A stretch of DNA of 64,000 nt from Neolewinella litorea (GCF_004803465.1 NZ_SRSF01000006.1:1-64000); one strand, 5' to 3'. Shown: positions 16,976 to 26,328, counted from the stretch's first letter. The notes: generated by a model from the sequence alone, not told the origin. Translations and numbers: made by a program.

Positions 16976-17884
16976 ATGAAACTACCCGCATCCACCACTG
17001 CCGCCGCCCTGGCCGAATGGCTCGGCGCCCGGTTGGTCGGCGACGGATCGCTCACCGTGACGGGCCTGAACGAAATTCACCACGTAGAGGCGGGCGACCT
17101 CTGTTTCGTAGACCACCCGCGGTATTATACCCCCACGCTGGCCTCCGCGGCTACGGTGATCCTGATCGACCGAGAAGAGGAGTGCCCCGCCGGCAAGGCA
17201 CTGCTGGTACACCCGGAGCCATTCGCCTTGTACAACCGGCTCGTCTGGGAGGCGCGGCCGCCGGTGCCGTATGAGTCGCCGGAGCCGGGGGCGTCGGTAG
17301 GCACCGGTACAGTCGTCGCTCCCGGCGTGGTGCTCGGCAAGGGGGTTAGCATCGGTCGCGACTGCCGCCTGGAACCCAACTGCGTGATCGGTGACGGCTG
17401 CGTGCTGGGCGACCGCGTGACGGTCAGCTCGGGCTGCGTGGTGGGGGGTGAGGCCTTCTATTTCAAACGGACCGCCGAAGGCCTTATTCCCTGGCGGAGC
17501 GGGGGCAGCGTTTGGTTGCAGGACGACGTTTTTCTCGGGCCCTGCTGCACAATCGCCCGGGGCGTCAGTTCCGTTACCGTAATCGGTCGGGGCAGCAAAC
17601 TCGACGCCCAGGTACAGATCGGCCACGATTGCCGCATTGGTGCCCACGTTCAGATGGCCGCCCAGGTGGGGGTAGCGGGAAACTGCGTGATCGGCGACTG
17701 GTCCATACTGCAGGGGCAAGCGGGCATTGCCCAAAACGTGACCCTCGGGGAACGAACCGTCATAATGGCCCAGAGCGGTGTTGGCCGCGACCTCGAAGGG
17801 GGCAAGGCCTGGTTCGGTTCACCCGTGCAGGAAGCCCGCAAGGCCTTCCGCGATCTGGTGAAGCTGCGGCGGCTCGGAGAATAG
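16976..17884 (+). CDS. LpxD-like UDP-3-O-acylglucosamine N-acyltransferase
   Basis: The 302-residue protein has an N-terminal LpxD uridine-binding domain (1-~100, with GDLCFVDHPRYY) and a left-handed beta-helix of hexapeptide repeats (~105-260). A catalytic-type histidine lies in VQIGHDCRIG. Bacteroidota often carry a second, shorter LpxD homolog like this beside the LpxD of the main lipid A cluster, so it may act on another sugar nucleotide. A short inverted repeat (17917-17939) between this gene and rel could be a weak terminator. Confidence 0.8.
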   Translation: MKLPASTTAAALAEWLGARLVGDGSLTVTGLNEIHHVEAGDLCFVDHPRYYTPTLASAATVILIDREEECPAGKALLVHPEPFALYNRLVWEARPPVPYESPEPGASVGTGTVVAPGVVLGKGVSIGRDCRLEPNCVIGDGCVLGDRVTVSSGCVVGGEAFYFKRTAEGLIPWRSGGSVWLQDDVFLGPCCTIARGVSSVTVIGRGSKLDAQVQIGHDCRIGAHVQMAAQVGVAGNCVIGDWSILQGQAGIAQNVTLGERTVIMAQSGVGRDLEGGKAWFGSPVQEARKAFRDLVKLRRLGE

Positions 17885-17959
17885 TCGACGGCCGACCTTT
17901 GGGGGAGTTCGTCACCCGGCATTTCGTCCAGGAATGCCGTATAATTGTTGTTAGAGGGT

Positions 17960-20197
17960 ATGGCTGAGGTATTAGACATAACAACGGAAGAACAGGCTGC
18001 CATCCGCAGCGCCTACGAAGACATGATCGCGAGTCTGCGTACCCCCTTCTCGCAGGAGGACCGGGAGCAGATGGACCGTGCCTTCAAACTGGCCAACTAC
18101 GCCCACCGCCACCAGCGCCGGAAATCAGAGGAGCCCTACATCTTCCACCCCATCGCCGTGGCCCGCATTTGCGCCGAGGAGATCGGCCTGGGGCCCACCG
18201 CCATCTGCGCCGCGCTGCTGCACGACGTGGTGGAGGATACCCCCGTTACGATTGAGGAACTGCAGGACGAGTTCGGGGAACGCATCGCCCAGATGGTCAA
18301 CGGCCTCACCAAACTCGACAGCGCCTACCAGTCGGAAAGCAAGCAGGCCGAGAACTTCAAGAAGGTACTCAGCACCCTGATCGTCGACGTCCGCATCGTG
18401 CTCATTAAGATGGCCGACCGCCTGCACAACATGCGGACCATCAAGAGCATGCCCGAGCACAAGCAGCTCAAGATCGCCGCCGAAACCAGCTACATCTACG
18501 CGCCGCTCGCGCACCGCCTGGGGCTCTACAACTTCCGTTCCGAATTCCTGGACCTCTGCATGAAGGTGCTGGAACGCGACGAATACAACGCCGTGGCCCG
18601 CAAGCTGCAGGAAACCAAGGCCGCCCGCGAGAAGTACATCGAGAGCTTCATCGCCCCGCTGCGCTCCAAACTCGACGAACTGGGCTACCCCTACCGCATC
18701 TTCGGCCGGCCGAAGTCGATCTACAGCATCGCCAACAAGATCAAGAAGAAGCAGGTACCCTTCGAGCAGATTTACGACCTCTTCGCCGTCCGGGTGATCC
18801 TTGACGTGCCCCGCGAAAAGGAAAAGCTCGCTGCCTGGGCCACTTACAGCGCCATCACGGATGCCTACCAGGCCGTGCCGTCGCGCCTCAAGGACTGGAT
18901 CACCATCCCAAAGTCCAACGGCTACGAAAGCCTCCACACCACGGTGGTCGGGCCCGGCGCCCGCTTCGTGGAGGTGCAGATCCGCAGTGAACGCATGAAC
19001 GAGATCGCGGAGCGGGGCTTTGCCGCCCACTGGAAGTACAAGGGCGTGACCAACCAGCGCGACGTCTACGAGCAATGGTTCGAGAGCGTCCGTGACATCC
19101 TCGAGAACCCCAACAGCGATACGGTACAGTTCCTGGGCGACTTCCGGGCCAACAGCTTCTTCAACGAGGAAGTGTACGTCTATACCCCCGACGGAGACAT
19201 GAAGGCCCTGCCCAAGGGCTCGACGGCGTTGGACTTCGCCTTCAGCGTCCACAGCATGGTCGGCTACCACTGCCAGAGCATCCTCTGCGACGAGCGCATC
19301 GTGCCGATGTCGTACGAACTGCGCAACGGCGACCGCCTGAAGGTCAACACCAATCCGCACCAGAAACCGAACCCGAACTGGCTGGATATGGTCAAGACGG
19401 GCAAGGCGAAGGCCAAGATCCGCCAGGCCCTTAAGGAAGAAAAGCGGCAACAGGGCGAACTCGCCAAGGAAGCCCTCCACCGCAAGCTGAAAAAGCTGCA
19501 CGTCGAAGACGAAAAGGCGGCCGTGGAGACCATCGCCCGTCACTTTACGGAAGGCAGCCACGTAGACCTCTTCTACGAGATAGGCCAGGAAACCCTGCAG
19601 ATCAGTCAGGTCCTTAAGCCATTCACGGTAGAGCACGGCAAGCTCGTCCTCGCCGCACCGCCGGCCTCCAACGGGCAGCCGCACGTGCAGGAGAAGGACG
19701 CTGATAGCCGCAGCCGGCGCAGCGGCGCCAACCGGCCCAAGGGTACCACCCGACTGCTGATCAACGGTGAGCCCGGCGACCAACTAGAGTACACCATGGC
19801 CAGCTGCTGCAACCCCGTACAGGGCGACCAGGTGTTTGCCTACCTGACCTCCAATGCCGGACTGAAGATCCACCGCGTAATCTGCCCGAACGCCGAGAAC
19901 CTGATGGCCAACTACGACTACCGCATCATGAAGGCGGAGTGGGTGAGCACCTCGGAACACAGCTTCGTCGCCGAACTCAAGCTCACCGGCCTGGACAGCG
20001 GCAAGGGCGTCATCGAGCGCATCAGCCACGAGATCACCCACCTGGACCTCGACATCCGCAGTTTCAACATCGCCGCCGAGAGCGGCACCTTCACCGCCCG
20101 CATCAGCCTGCTGGTACGCAATACCGACCAGCTGCGGCTGGCTACCCGGGCCCTGCAAAACTTAGACAACGTCTCAACCGTTTCACGAGTAGAATAA
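17960..20197 (+). CDS. rel: Bifunctional (p)ppGpp synthetase/hydrolase, Rel/SpoT type
   Basis: The 745-residue protein makes and degrades the alarmone (p)ppGpp. Domain order: HD hydrolase with LLHDVVEDT (about 88-96), synthetase with FGRPKSIYSIANKI and NGYESLHTTVVGP, TGS (VYTPDGDMKALPKGSTALDFAF), a helical/zinc-finger-like part with YTMASCCNPVQGD, and a C-terminal ACT domain. The intact HD motif argues for both activities. The ATG at 17960 (MAEVLDITTEEQ) was preferred to a TTG at 17945. A fur gene follows 21 bases after the stop. Confidence 0.95.
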   Translation: MAEVLDITTEEQAAIRSAYEDMIASLRTPFSQEDREQMDRAFKLANYAHRHQRRKSEEPYIFHPIAVARICAEEIGLGPTAICAALLHDVVEDTPVTIEELQDEFGERIAQMVNGLTKLDSAYQSESKQAENFKKVLSTLIVDVRIVLIKMADRLHNMRTIKSMPEHKQLKIAAETSYIYAPLAHRLGLYNFRSEFLDLCMKVLERDEYNAVARKLQETKAAREKYIESFIAPLRSKLDELGYPYRIFGRPKSIYSIANKIKKKQVPFEQIYDLFAVRVILDVPREKEKLAAWATYSAITDAYQAVPSRLKDWITIPKSNGYESLHTTVVGPGARFVEVQIRSERMNEIAERGFAAHWKYKGVTNQRDVYEQWFESVRDILENPNSDTVQFLGDFRANSFFNEEVYVYTPDGDMKALPKGSTALDFAFSVHSMVGYHCQSILCDERIVPMSYELRNGDRLKVNTNPHQKPNPNWLDMVKTGKAKAKIRQALKEEKRQQGELAKEALHRKLKKLHVEDEKAAVETIARHFTEGSHVDLFYEIGQETLQISQVLKPFTVEHGKLVLAAPPASNGQPHVQEKDADSRSRRSGANRPKGTTRLLINGEPGDQLEYTMASCCNPVQGDQVFAYLTSNAGLKIHRVICPNAENLMANYDYRIMKAEWVSTSEHSFVAELKLTGLDSGKGVIERISHEITHLDLDIRSFNIAAESGTFTARISLLVRNTDQLRLATRALQNLDNVSTVSRVE

Positions 20198-20218
20198 AGA
20201 TCTTCCCCGCTCCCGTCT

Positions 20219-20680
20219 ATGCGATCCAATCCCACCACCGACATCCAACAGGTTAAGGATATATTTTCCGAGCACCTCCGCGAGCGTAAGGCCCGCCGGA
20301 CGCCGGAACGGTTCGCGATACTGGAGGAGATTTACAACCGCGACGATCACTTCGACGCGGAGTCGCTGTACATCCACATGAAGACCAACAACTACCGCGT
20401 CAGCCGGGCTACGGTCTACAACACCCTCGAGTTGCTGGTCAGTTGCGACCTGGTCAAGAAGCACCAGTTTGGCAAGAACCTGGCCCAGTACGAGAAGAGT
20501 TACGGGTACAAACAGCACGATCACCTCATCTGCAATACCTGCGGTCGGGTGACCGAATTCTGCGACCCCCGGGTGCAGCAGATCAAGAATATGATGGGCG
20601 AGATCCTGAACTTCCGGGTCACCGGTCACAGCCTCAACCTCTTCGGCGAGTGCGCCGGTGCCTGCGAGCGCACCCAGTAG
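20219..20680 (+). CDS. Fur-family transcriptional regulator
   Basis: A 153-residue protein. The N-terminal winged helix is seen as RRTPERFAILEEIY and SRATVYNTLELL; the metal/dimer region has HDHLICNTCGRVTEFCD, and a second Cys pair is at the end (GECAGACE). This fits a zinc-structured Fur/PerR/Zur protein, but the metal sensed cannot be told. It is 21 bases downstream of rel and probably in the same transcript. Confidence 0.9.
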   Translation: MRSNPTTDIQQVKDIFSEHLRERKARRTPERFAILEEIYNRDDHFDAESLYIHMKTNNYRVSRATVYNTLELLVSCDLVKKHQFGKNLAQYEKSYGYKQHDHLICNTCGRVTEFCDPRVQQIKNMMGEILNFRVTGHSLNLFGECAGACERTQ

Positions 20681-20763
20681 CCCTCCGAAATGCTTAAATT
20701 CGCCGACATCCCGAACCGGGACGGCCCCTAATTTGCTTGATACAAAAGACTAAATCTTTACCT

Positions 20764-21135
20764 ATGTCCTTCGAAATTACTGGAACGCTCGTCAAGAAAT
20801 ACGAAACCGAAACCAAAGGCGAGAGCTTTCGCGTGCGCGACTTCGTCATCAAAGCCAACGATGGCGGGCAGTACGACAATTTCGTGAAGTTCCAGACCAC
20901 CCAGGACCGGACCAGCATAATCGACGACTTCAACGAAGGCGACGAGCTGAAAGTCCACTTCGACCTGCGCGGACGGCAGTGGCAGGACAAGTACTTCACC
21001 AACCTGAACGCCTGGCGCGTCGAAGCCACCACGGCCAACGCCGCTCCCGGCAATACGTCCAGCGACAATCCCGGCCCCTTCCCCCAGGCCGACGACGCCC
21101 CCGTAGTCGAAGCCGACGACGACCTGCCCTTCTAA
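20764..21135 (+). CDS. DUF3127 protein with SSB-like acidic C-terminus
   Basis: A 123-residue protein beginning MSFEITGTLVKKYETETK; residues 1-~85 form the DUF3127 region, which looks like an OB-fold (KYETETKGESFRVRDFVIK, DELKVHFDLRGRQW). A low-complexity linker rich in N, A, P and D follows and the protein ends DDDLPF. This is the acidic tip by which single-stranded DNA-binding proteins recruit partner enzymes. Its linker and tip mimic an SSB tail, so binding of nucleic acid or of SSB partners is a reasonable inference. It lies between fur and apaG. Confidence 0.85.
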   Translation: MSFEITGTLVKKYETETKGESFRVRDFVIKANDGGQYDNFVKFQTTQDRTSIIDDFNEGDELKVHFDLRGRQWQDKYFTNLNAWRVEATTANAAPGNTSSDNPGPFPQADDAPVVEADDDLPF

Positions 21136-21149
21136 CCCAAACCGACACC

Positions 21150-21542
21150 ATGACCAGCCAGACCACCCAGCGCATCCGGGTAAGTGCCCAAAGCTTCTAC
21201 CAGGAGCGGTACTCCCAACCACAGGAAGGACAATACGTCCACGCCTATCGGATCCGTATTGAAAATAATAGTGCCCTGCCCATTCAGTTGCTGAGCCGGA
21301 GCTGGGAGGTGATCGACGCAACCGGCTTCCGCCGCCACGTCGAAGGCGATGGCGTGGTCGGACAGCAACCCGTGATTCCCCCCGGCGAATCGTACGAGTA
21401 CAACAGTTGGGTGCAGTTCGAGACCCCCATCGGGGCCATGGAAGGCAGCTACGTTATGTTTCGGGAAAGGGATGGCGTGGAGAACTACTTCCACGTTAAG
21501 GTGCCGCGCTTCCTCCACATTGCGCCCGCCATCCTGAACTAG
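21150..21542 (+). CDS. apaG: ApaG-domain protein
   Basis: A 130-residue single ApaG domain: VSAQSFYQERYSQPQEGQYVHAYRIRIENNS, then LLSRSWEVIDATG, VVGQQPVIPPGESYEYNSW and a GAMEGSYVM strand, all diagnostic for the family. The fold is fibronectin-like; ApaG has been linked to Co/Mg homeostasis and to nucleotide-derived substrates, without a settled activity. The ATG at 21150 is 14 bases after the DUF3127 stop. It ends six bases from the convergent scpA gene. Confidence 0.93.
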   Translation: MTSQTTQRIRVSAQSFYQERYSQPQEGQYVHAYRIRIENNSALPIQLLSRSWEVIDATGFRRHVEGDGVVGQQPVIPPGESYEYNSWVQFETPIGAMEGSYVMFRERDGVENYFHVKVPRFLHIAPAILN

Positions 21543-21548
21543 CAATTT

Positions 21549-22310
21549 CTATTCCTCTTCTCCCGAACCCAATTCCAGGGTGAAATCGTTGATCCCGCTG
21601 CCCGGCAGCAGGCGCACCTGGTGTGCGTTCAGCAGTTCCAGTAACCCCAGGAACGTAATGATGGCGTGCAGTCGGGTCGTACATACACCGAAGATATCCT
21701 GAAAACTGGGCCTGGCCTGTCCGTAATCGGCGGCCGTCACCAGGGCCATGATCCGCTCCTGTTGCTCCTCGATGGTGTGGGTAAACTGGGCGATCTCGTG
21801 GACTACGGGCCGCTGACTGGCCTCTTCCAGCCGGCCCAGCATGCGCTCGTAGGCCCTGAGGAGTTTGAAGAGCGTAACGCTTTCCAACTCGACGTCCACC
21901 AAGGCGCGCGTGGCCAGTTCGGCGAGTTCGTCGGTGATGTTGCCGCGGTAGCTGCGCAGGCCCCGTTCGGTTTCCAGGCTGCGTAATTCCTCCAGCACGC
22001 TTTTGTAGCGCTTGTATTCCAGCAGCCGGTGCACGAGTTCCTCGCGCGGGTCGATCTCGTTGCCTTCTTCATCTACCGGCTTGCGCGGGATCAACATCTT
22101 TGCCTTGATGCGGCACAGGGTGGAGGCCACCAGTACAAATTCGCTGGCCAGGTCGATGTCCATCCGCTCCGCCTGCCGCATGTAATCCAGGAAGTCGTTG
22201 GTCACCTGCGAGATGGGAATGTCGTAGATGTCCAGTTCGTCCCGCTCAATAAAGAACAGCAACAGATCGAAGGGGCCCTCGAATTGGGGTAACCGGATAT
22301 TATAGCCCAC
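21549..22310 (-). CDS. scpA: Segregation and condensation protein A
   Basis: The kleisin subunit of the SMC-ScpAB condensin, which organises and segregates the chromosome. The protein has 253 residues, with the ScpA opening (RLPQFEGPFDLLLFFIERDELDIYDIPISQVTNDFLDYM), LASEFVLVASTLCRIKAKMLIPR and a C-terminal winged-helix region ending in an acidic tail. A promoter box lies 23 bases upstream. scpB is not in the window. Confidence 0.95.
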   Translation of the reverse strand: MGYNIRLPQFEGPFDLLLFFIERDELDIYDIPISQVTNDFLDYMRQAERMDIDLASEFVLVASTLCRIKAKMLIPRKPVDEEGNEIDPREELVHRLLEYKRYKSVLEELRSLETERGLRSYRGNITDELAELATRALVDVELESVTLFKLLRAYERMLGRLEEASQRPVVHEIAQFTHTIEEQQERIMALVTAADYGQARPSFQDIFGVCTTRLHAIITFLGLLELLNAHQVRLLPGSGINDFTLELGSGEEE

Positions 22311-22332
22311 GGTGGTTCAGGATTGCTGCCGG

Positions 22333-22340
22333 CAAAGGTA
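22333..22340 (-). promoter_or_regulatory. Promoter -7 box of scpA
   Basis: TACCTTTG on the minus strand fully matches TAnnTTTG and predicts a start about 19 bases before the scpA ATG. A five-base inverted repeat GCTGC/GCAGC (22325-22329 and 22342-22346) surrounds the box, which could be an operator. No well-spaced TTG is seen. Confidence 0.5.
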
Positions 22341-22352
22341 AGCAGCCGACGG

Positions 22353-22922
22353 TCAGCGGCTTACCGCGTAATCGGCCCAGGTGGCGCGGAGCGGCAGGAC
22401 TGATTCAGAAAAAATGGCCAGTATCTTCTCTAGCCAACGCTGGTCGATGGCATCGAAGCTGTCGCGTTCCGTGCTGTCTACGTCAAAGACGCCCAGCAGG
22501 CTACCGTCGGACCGGCGCACCGGAAGCACGATCTCGGAACGGCTGTTGGGGTCACAGGCGATGTGTTCCCGTCCTTCCTCGAGAGCATGGGTGTCGGGCA
22601 CGATCTTGGTCTGGCCGGAAGCCGCTACCGCCCCGCATACGCCCCGGCCGAAGTCGATGGACAGGCAGCCCAGGGTGCCCTGGTAGGGGCCGACGGCAAG
22701 TTTGTCAGGGGCGACCACCAGGTAGAAGCCCGTCCAGTAGAAGTAGGGCAGGTACGTTTTCAGCAGGCTGTTGATGGTGACCATGGCTACCAGTTCGTTG
22801 GTCTCCCCGGTGAGGGTGGCGGCAATGGCGGCGTAGGCCTGGGCGTAGGCCCGTTCCTTTTCCTCGGCGGAGAGGTTTTTGGACGGGCGGACGAAGTAGG
22901 GCATTTCAGCGGTTGCACTCAT
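22353..22922 (-). CDS. msrC: Free methionine-(R)-sulfoxide reductase (GAF domain)
   Basis: A 189-residue single GAF-domain enzyme that reduces free methionine-R-sulfoxide. The three family cysteines are kept in GCLSIDFGRGVCGAVA and EHIACDPNSRSEIVLPV, together with the YFYWTGFYLV strand. The start MSATAEMPYF at 22922 was preferred to a codon five residues upstream. It shares direction with scpA, with a promoter box in between. Confidence 0.9.
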   Translation of the reverse strand: MSATAEMPYFVRPSKNLSAEEKERAYAQAYAAIAATLTGETNELVAMVTINSLLKTYLPYFYWTGFYLVVAPDKLAVGPYQGTLGCLSIDFGRGVCGAVAASGQTKIVPDTHALEEGREHIACDPNSRSEIVLPVRRSDGSLLGVFDVDSTERDSFDAIDQRWLEKILAIFSESVLPLRATWADYAVSR

Positions 22923-22990
22923 AGAGTATCCGAACAATCCCGCCTACGCATCCGGTTGTAACTAGAAGCGTTAAAACATCAACATTTACT

Positions 22991-24004
22991 ATGCACAGCC
23001 CAAAATTTGAACGCCCCCGGACCATCGTAATTACCGGGGCCTCGGCCGGAATCGGCCGCGCCATCGCCCGCGAATTCGCCAAGGAGCACGCCCGCATCGG
23101 CCTGATCGCCCGCAACCGCGACGGCCTGGAAGCCGCCCGCAAGGAAGTCGAAGCCCTCGGGGGGGAAGCCCTCGTCCTGGCCCTCGACGTATCCGATTAT
23201 CAGGCACTCGACAACGCCGCCAGCAAGATTGAAGAAACCTTCGGACCCATCGACGTGTGGGTGAACAACGCCATGAACAGCGTACTCGGCCTGTTTAAGG
23301 ACATCGATATGGACGAATTCAAGCGGGTGACGGACGTGACCTACCTCGGTACGGTCTACGGTGCCAAGTGCGCCCTGAACCGGATGCAGCCCCGCAACCG
23401 CGGCAGTATCGTGTTCGTCGGTTCGGCCCTGGCCTACCGGGGAATTCCCCTGCAGACCGCCTACTGCGGCGCCAAGCACGCCATTGAGGGGTTCTACGAC
23501 AGCCTGCGCGCCGAGTTGCGCCACGAGAAGAGCAACGTCAAGACCACTATGGTCCAGCTGCCCGGCATCAATACCACCCAGTTCAGCCTGGTCCGCAACA
23601 AGATCGACAAGGCACCCCGCCCCATGGGAACGATCTATCAGCCCGAGGTGGCCGCCCGGGCCGTAGTTTCTGCCGCCGATACCAACGACCGCGAGTACTA
23701 CGTGGGCATGCCCGCGGTACAGACCATCCTGGGCAGCAAGCTGTTTCCGGGACTGATGGACGTCTTCCTGGGCAAGACCGGCGTGAGCGGTCAGAAGACT
23801 GACCGGCCGGCTACCCACGACAAGGATTACCTCTTTGAAACGGTGCCCGGCGACCACGGAAGCCACGGTGACTTTGACGATACGGCCAAGGAAAGCGGTA
23901 TCGTGGTGAAGGGCTCCACCGTCCGCGCCCTCGCCTCCCTGATCGTCTTCGGTACCGTCATTGCGACCACCAGCCTGATCACCTCATCGTTGGCCCGGCG
24001 CTAA
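22991..24004 (+). CDS. Short-chain dehydrogenase/reductase with C-terminal membrane segment
   Basis: A 337-residue classical SDR. The cofactor-binding glycine motif is TGASAGIG; the active site is Ser (FVGSALAYRG) and YCGAK. After the catalytic domain (about 1-255) comes an extension with a His/Asp-rich stretch and a final hydrophobic segment (ALASLIVFGTVIATTSLITS), which may tether it to the membrane. The substrate is unknown. It ends at a bidirectional terminator shared with the next, convergent gene. Confidence 0.88.
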   Translation: MHSPKFERPRTIVITGASAGIGRAIAREFAKEHARIGLIARNRDGLEAARKEVEALGGEALVLALDVSDYQALDNAASKIEETFGPIDVWVNNAMNSVLGLFKDIDMDEFKRVTDVTYLGTVYGAKCALNRMQPRNRGSIVFVGSALAYRGIPLQTAYCGAKHAIEGFYDSLRAELRHEKSNVKTTMVQLPGINTTQFSLVRNKIDKAPRPMGTIYQPEVAARAVVSAADTNDREYYVGMPAVQTILGSKLFPGLMDVFLGKTGVSGQKTDRPATHDKDYLFETVPGDHGSHGDFDDTAKESGIVVKGSTVRALASLIVFGTVIATTSLITSSLARR

Positions 24005-24025
24005 CCGCTGACCGACCGAAAAGCA

Positions 24026-24058
24026 AAAGGGCGCGATGGATCTTCCATCGCGCCCTTT
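24026..24058. terminator. Bidirectional terminator between SDR and DUF2911 genes
   Basis: AAAGGGCGCGATGGA pairs perfectly with TCCATCGCGCCCTTT around a three-base loop. With A-rich and T-rich flanks it can serve both convergent genes. Confidence 0.93.
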
Positions 24059-24079
24059 GTCGTCGGAGGGGGAATTGGC

Positions 24080-24925
24080 TTATTTGCTCCAGTCCTCGAT
24101 GGATTTGTCGTTCATCCGAACGTAGTCCATATTACCGGCTTTCTCGGCGAGGTCACGTGACTTCTTGGCGGCGGCTACGGCTTCCTGCTTGCGACCGAGG
24201 TCGTTCAGGATCACCGCCTCACGGCGCACGATCCAGTAGGCGGGGTTGTCGCTCATGCTGATGGCTTTGCGCACGTATTCGAGGGCCTTTTCATTGTCGG
24301 CACCCGTCTCGCTGAGGAAGGTGGCGGCCTGGAAGTAATCATTGGCACTGGGTCCGGCCATAACGCGGTCGATGGTGGCCATGACGCTTTCCTTGGCGTT
24401 GGAGACGATCGGCAGGGTAGCCATGGTGTTGCCCCACATCATTACGAGGTCGGCACCGTCCATGGTGTAGTTGCGGATGTCGATGGTGAAGGTTTCGGCC
24501 GAATGGGGCATTTCGCTGACCTTGGCGGTTACCGTGACGGCGGGGTCCATTTCCACGTAGTTGGTCCACGCGCCGCCGGAGTAGGGGTAGAACATGACGT
24601 CCCAGCTTTGGGCGGAGGGCTTGGTCAGGATGGCGTAAGCACCGGCGGGAACTTCCTTGCCAGCTACCTGGACGGGGTCGCTGAAGGTAATCTTGGTGGC
24701 CTGGTTGGCGCCGGTGCGCCAGAGCTCGCCGTAGGGTACGAGACCGTCAGCCGCGAAGAGGGTACGCCCCTTCATTCCGGGACGGCTGTATTCGAGGGAA
24801 ACATCAGTCAGGCCGACCGTGGTTTCCATGGTCACGCCGGGGGAAGCCGGTGGGCTCTGGATCTGGGCGTGCACGAAGGGAGTGGTGAATAGGGCCAGGC
24901 AAAGGGCTAGTATACGTAGTTGCAT
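24080..24925 (-). CDS. Exported DUF2911 protein with TPR-like C-terminus
   Basis: A 281-residue protein with signal peptide MQLRILALCLALFTTPFVHAQ. The DUF2911 domain (about 22-170) shows EYSRPGMKGRTLF, LVPYGELWRTGANQATKITF and AGAYAILT. The rest has helical repeats (AATFLSETGADNEKALEYVRKAI, EAVAAAKKSRDLAEKAG) like TPRs. The family is common in Bacteroidota, and its function is unknown. A box TATCTTTA, one base off the consensus, lies upstream. Confidence 0.9.
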   Translation of the reverse strand: MQLRILALCLALFTTPFVHAQIQSPPASPGVTMETTVGLTDVSLEYSRPGMKGRTLFAADGLVPYGELWRTGANQATKITFSDPVQVAGKEVPAGAYAILTKPSAQSWDVMFYPYSGGAWTNYVEMDPAVTVTAKVSEMPHSAETFTIDIRNYTMDGADLVMMWGNTMATLPIVSNAKESVMATIDRVMAGPSANDYFQAATFLSETGADNEKALEYVRKAISMSDNPAYWIVRREAVILNDLGRKQEAVAAAKKSRDLAEKAGNMDYVRMNDKSIEDWSK

Positions 24926-25017
24926 GTTGAAAGCTATTTGGTTTACCTGTAAAGATAGGGATTCAACGGCCGCGGGACCCGCGGCGGGCCGCCCGCCTTT
25001 TCCCCTCCCCGATCCGT

Positions 25018-26217
25018 TTAGTGGGTGGACTTCCGGGGGGCGGGGGCCGAAGCGTGGAATTCGGTGGCCACCCGGCCAGCGTAATTATCGAGCAAGTCCC
25101 GCACGCGGCCCACTGAATCGGAGGCCACGATCAATCCGATGTGTTGCTGCTTGTCCATGCGCCACACGATCTCGGGGTCGTTGAAGGAGGAGGTGTCCGG
25201 GTGCTCAAAGCGCGAAAGGCTCACGATGATGCCCGCCTGGTCGTAGCGCCGGGGCGGCACCTGGTAGCTACGCCCGGCGGCCTTGGCCGATTCCAGGCGC
25301 GCCCATTCCGTCCACAGGCCCACGCCGGTGGCCGCTTCTACCATCTCGGCCAGGTGGGCCCCGCCCACGCGGCTGGCCGTTTCCAGGAATACGAAGCTGC
25401 CGTCCTGGGTCTTGATAAACTCGGTGTGGGAGGCACTGAACTGCATCCGGAAGGCGTGCATCACCCCTTCGGTCATCCGCCGCAGGATGACGGCCTCCTC
25501 GTCGTGGTACGGCACACTGACCGAGCGGAAGATGCCACCCCCGTGGGCCACCTCGAATGGCGTACTCAGGTAACGCGATACCTGGCAGAAAGCTACCTCA
25601 CCGTCGACCGAAAGGGCATCGACGTGGTACACGTCACCCGGGCGGAACTGCTCGACGAGGTAATCCTTGCGGCGTTCACCCAAGGCGTGGACCTGCTCCC
25701 AGAGTTCCTCGGCGGAATGCACCTTGGTAATGCCGGTGGCGCTGGCCTCGCCCCGCGGCTTGATCAGGCAGGGGTATTCGATGCGGTTGGCGAATTCGGT
25801 GAGGGCCACGTCATTAAATAGACTGGAAAATTCCGGTACGGGAATCCCGTGATCGCGGGCCCGGATGCGCATCGCGAGCTTGTCGCGGAAGTACCTGGCC
25901 GTGGTCTGACCCATGCCCGGCAGCCGGAACTCCTCGCGCAGGTACGCCGCCTTTTCCACGTCAAAATCGTCCAGGGCCACGATGCGGTCGATGGGCCGGC
26001 TGCGGAGCATCCAGGCAAAGCCCTTGGCCAGGTTGGCCAGGCTGCCCGGGGCGTTGCTGTCGCTCTCCAGGTAGAAAAACTCGTCGATCGCCTCGCGCGG
26101 CCAGGGGTCGTGCTCGAGTTTCTTGACGGTCAGGAGGTATACGGTATTGCCCGCGTTCTTGAGGGCACGTAGGAACGGGACGCCCTTGAAGTAGCAGGAG
26201 ATGCAGAGGAAGGTCAT
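25018..26217 (-). CDS. ATP-grasp ligase of unknown substrate
   Basis: A 399-residue protein starting MTFLCISCYFKGVPFLRALK; an extension up to 26265 is not protein-like. It has a pre-ATP-grasp domain (1-~105), then the ATP-grasp fold: CLIKPRGEASATGITKV (ATP-binding lysine), YLVEQFRPGDVYHVDALSVDGEV and the metal site FLETASRVGGAHLAEM. It resembles carboxylate-amine ligases such as those making dipeptides or biotin-carboxylase-like enzymes. No partner biosynthetic gene is adjacent, so the product is unknown. Confidence 0.85.
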   Translation of the reverse strand: MTFLCISCYFKGVPFLRALKNAGNTVYLLTVKKLEHDPWPREAIDEFFYLESDSNAPGSLANLAKGFAWMLRSRPIDRIVALDDFDVEKAAYLREEFRLPGMGQTTARYFRDKLAMRIRARDHGIPVPEFSSLFNDVALTEFANRIEYPCLIKPRGEASATGITKVHSAEELWEQVHALGERRKDYLVEQFRPGDVYHVDALSVDGEVAFCQVSRYLSTPFEVAHGGGIFRSVSVPYHDEEAVILRRMTEGVMHAFRMQFSASHTEFIKTQDGSFVFLETASRVGGAHLAEMVEAATGVGLWTEWARLESAKAAGRSYQVPPRRYDQAGIIVSLSRFEHPDTSSFNDPEIVWRMDKQQHIGLIVASDSVGRVRDLLDNYAGRVATEFHASAPAPRKSTH

Positions 26218-26328
26218 GACGAAACGTTGGCGGGTAAGACAAGGCGGGCAAGTAAGTAAACCCACCCATGGGGGAAAGCCTTTACAGGAGTACGCAAGCT
26301 AACCAAGAACGCACTAAAGTAACGCAAG

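Noticed and set aside
17917-17939. CGGCATT/AATGCCG inverted repeat before rel as a terminator
   Set aside because: The stem has only seven pairs and the following run is TATAATTG, so it is too weak to list as a separate terminator.
18125-19783. A 552-codon frame antisense to rel
   Set aside because: Shadow of a certain gene in a GC-rich region.
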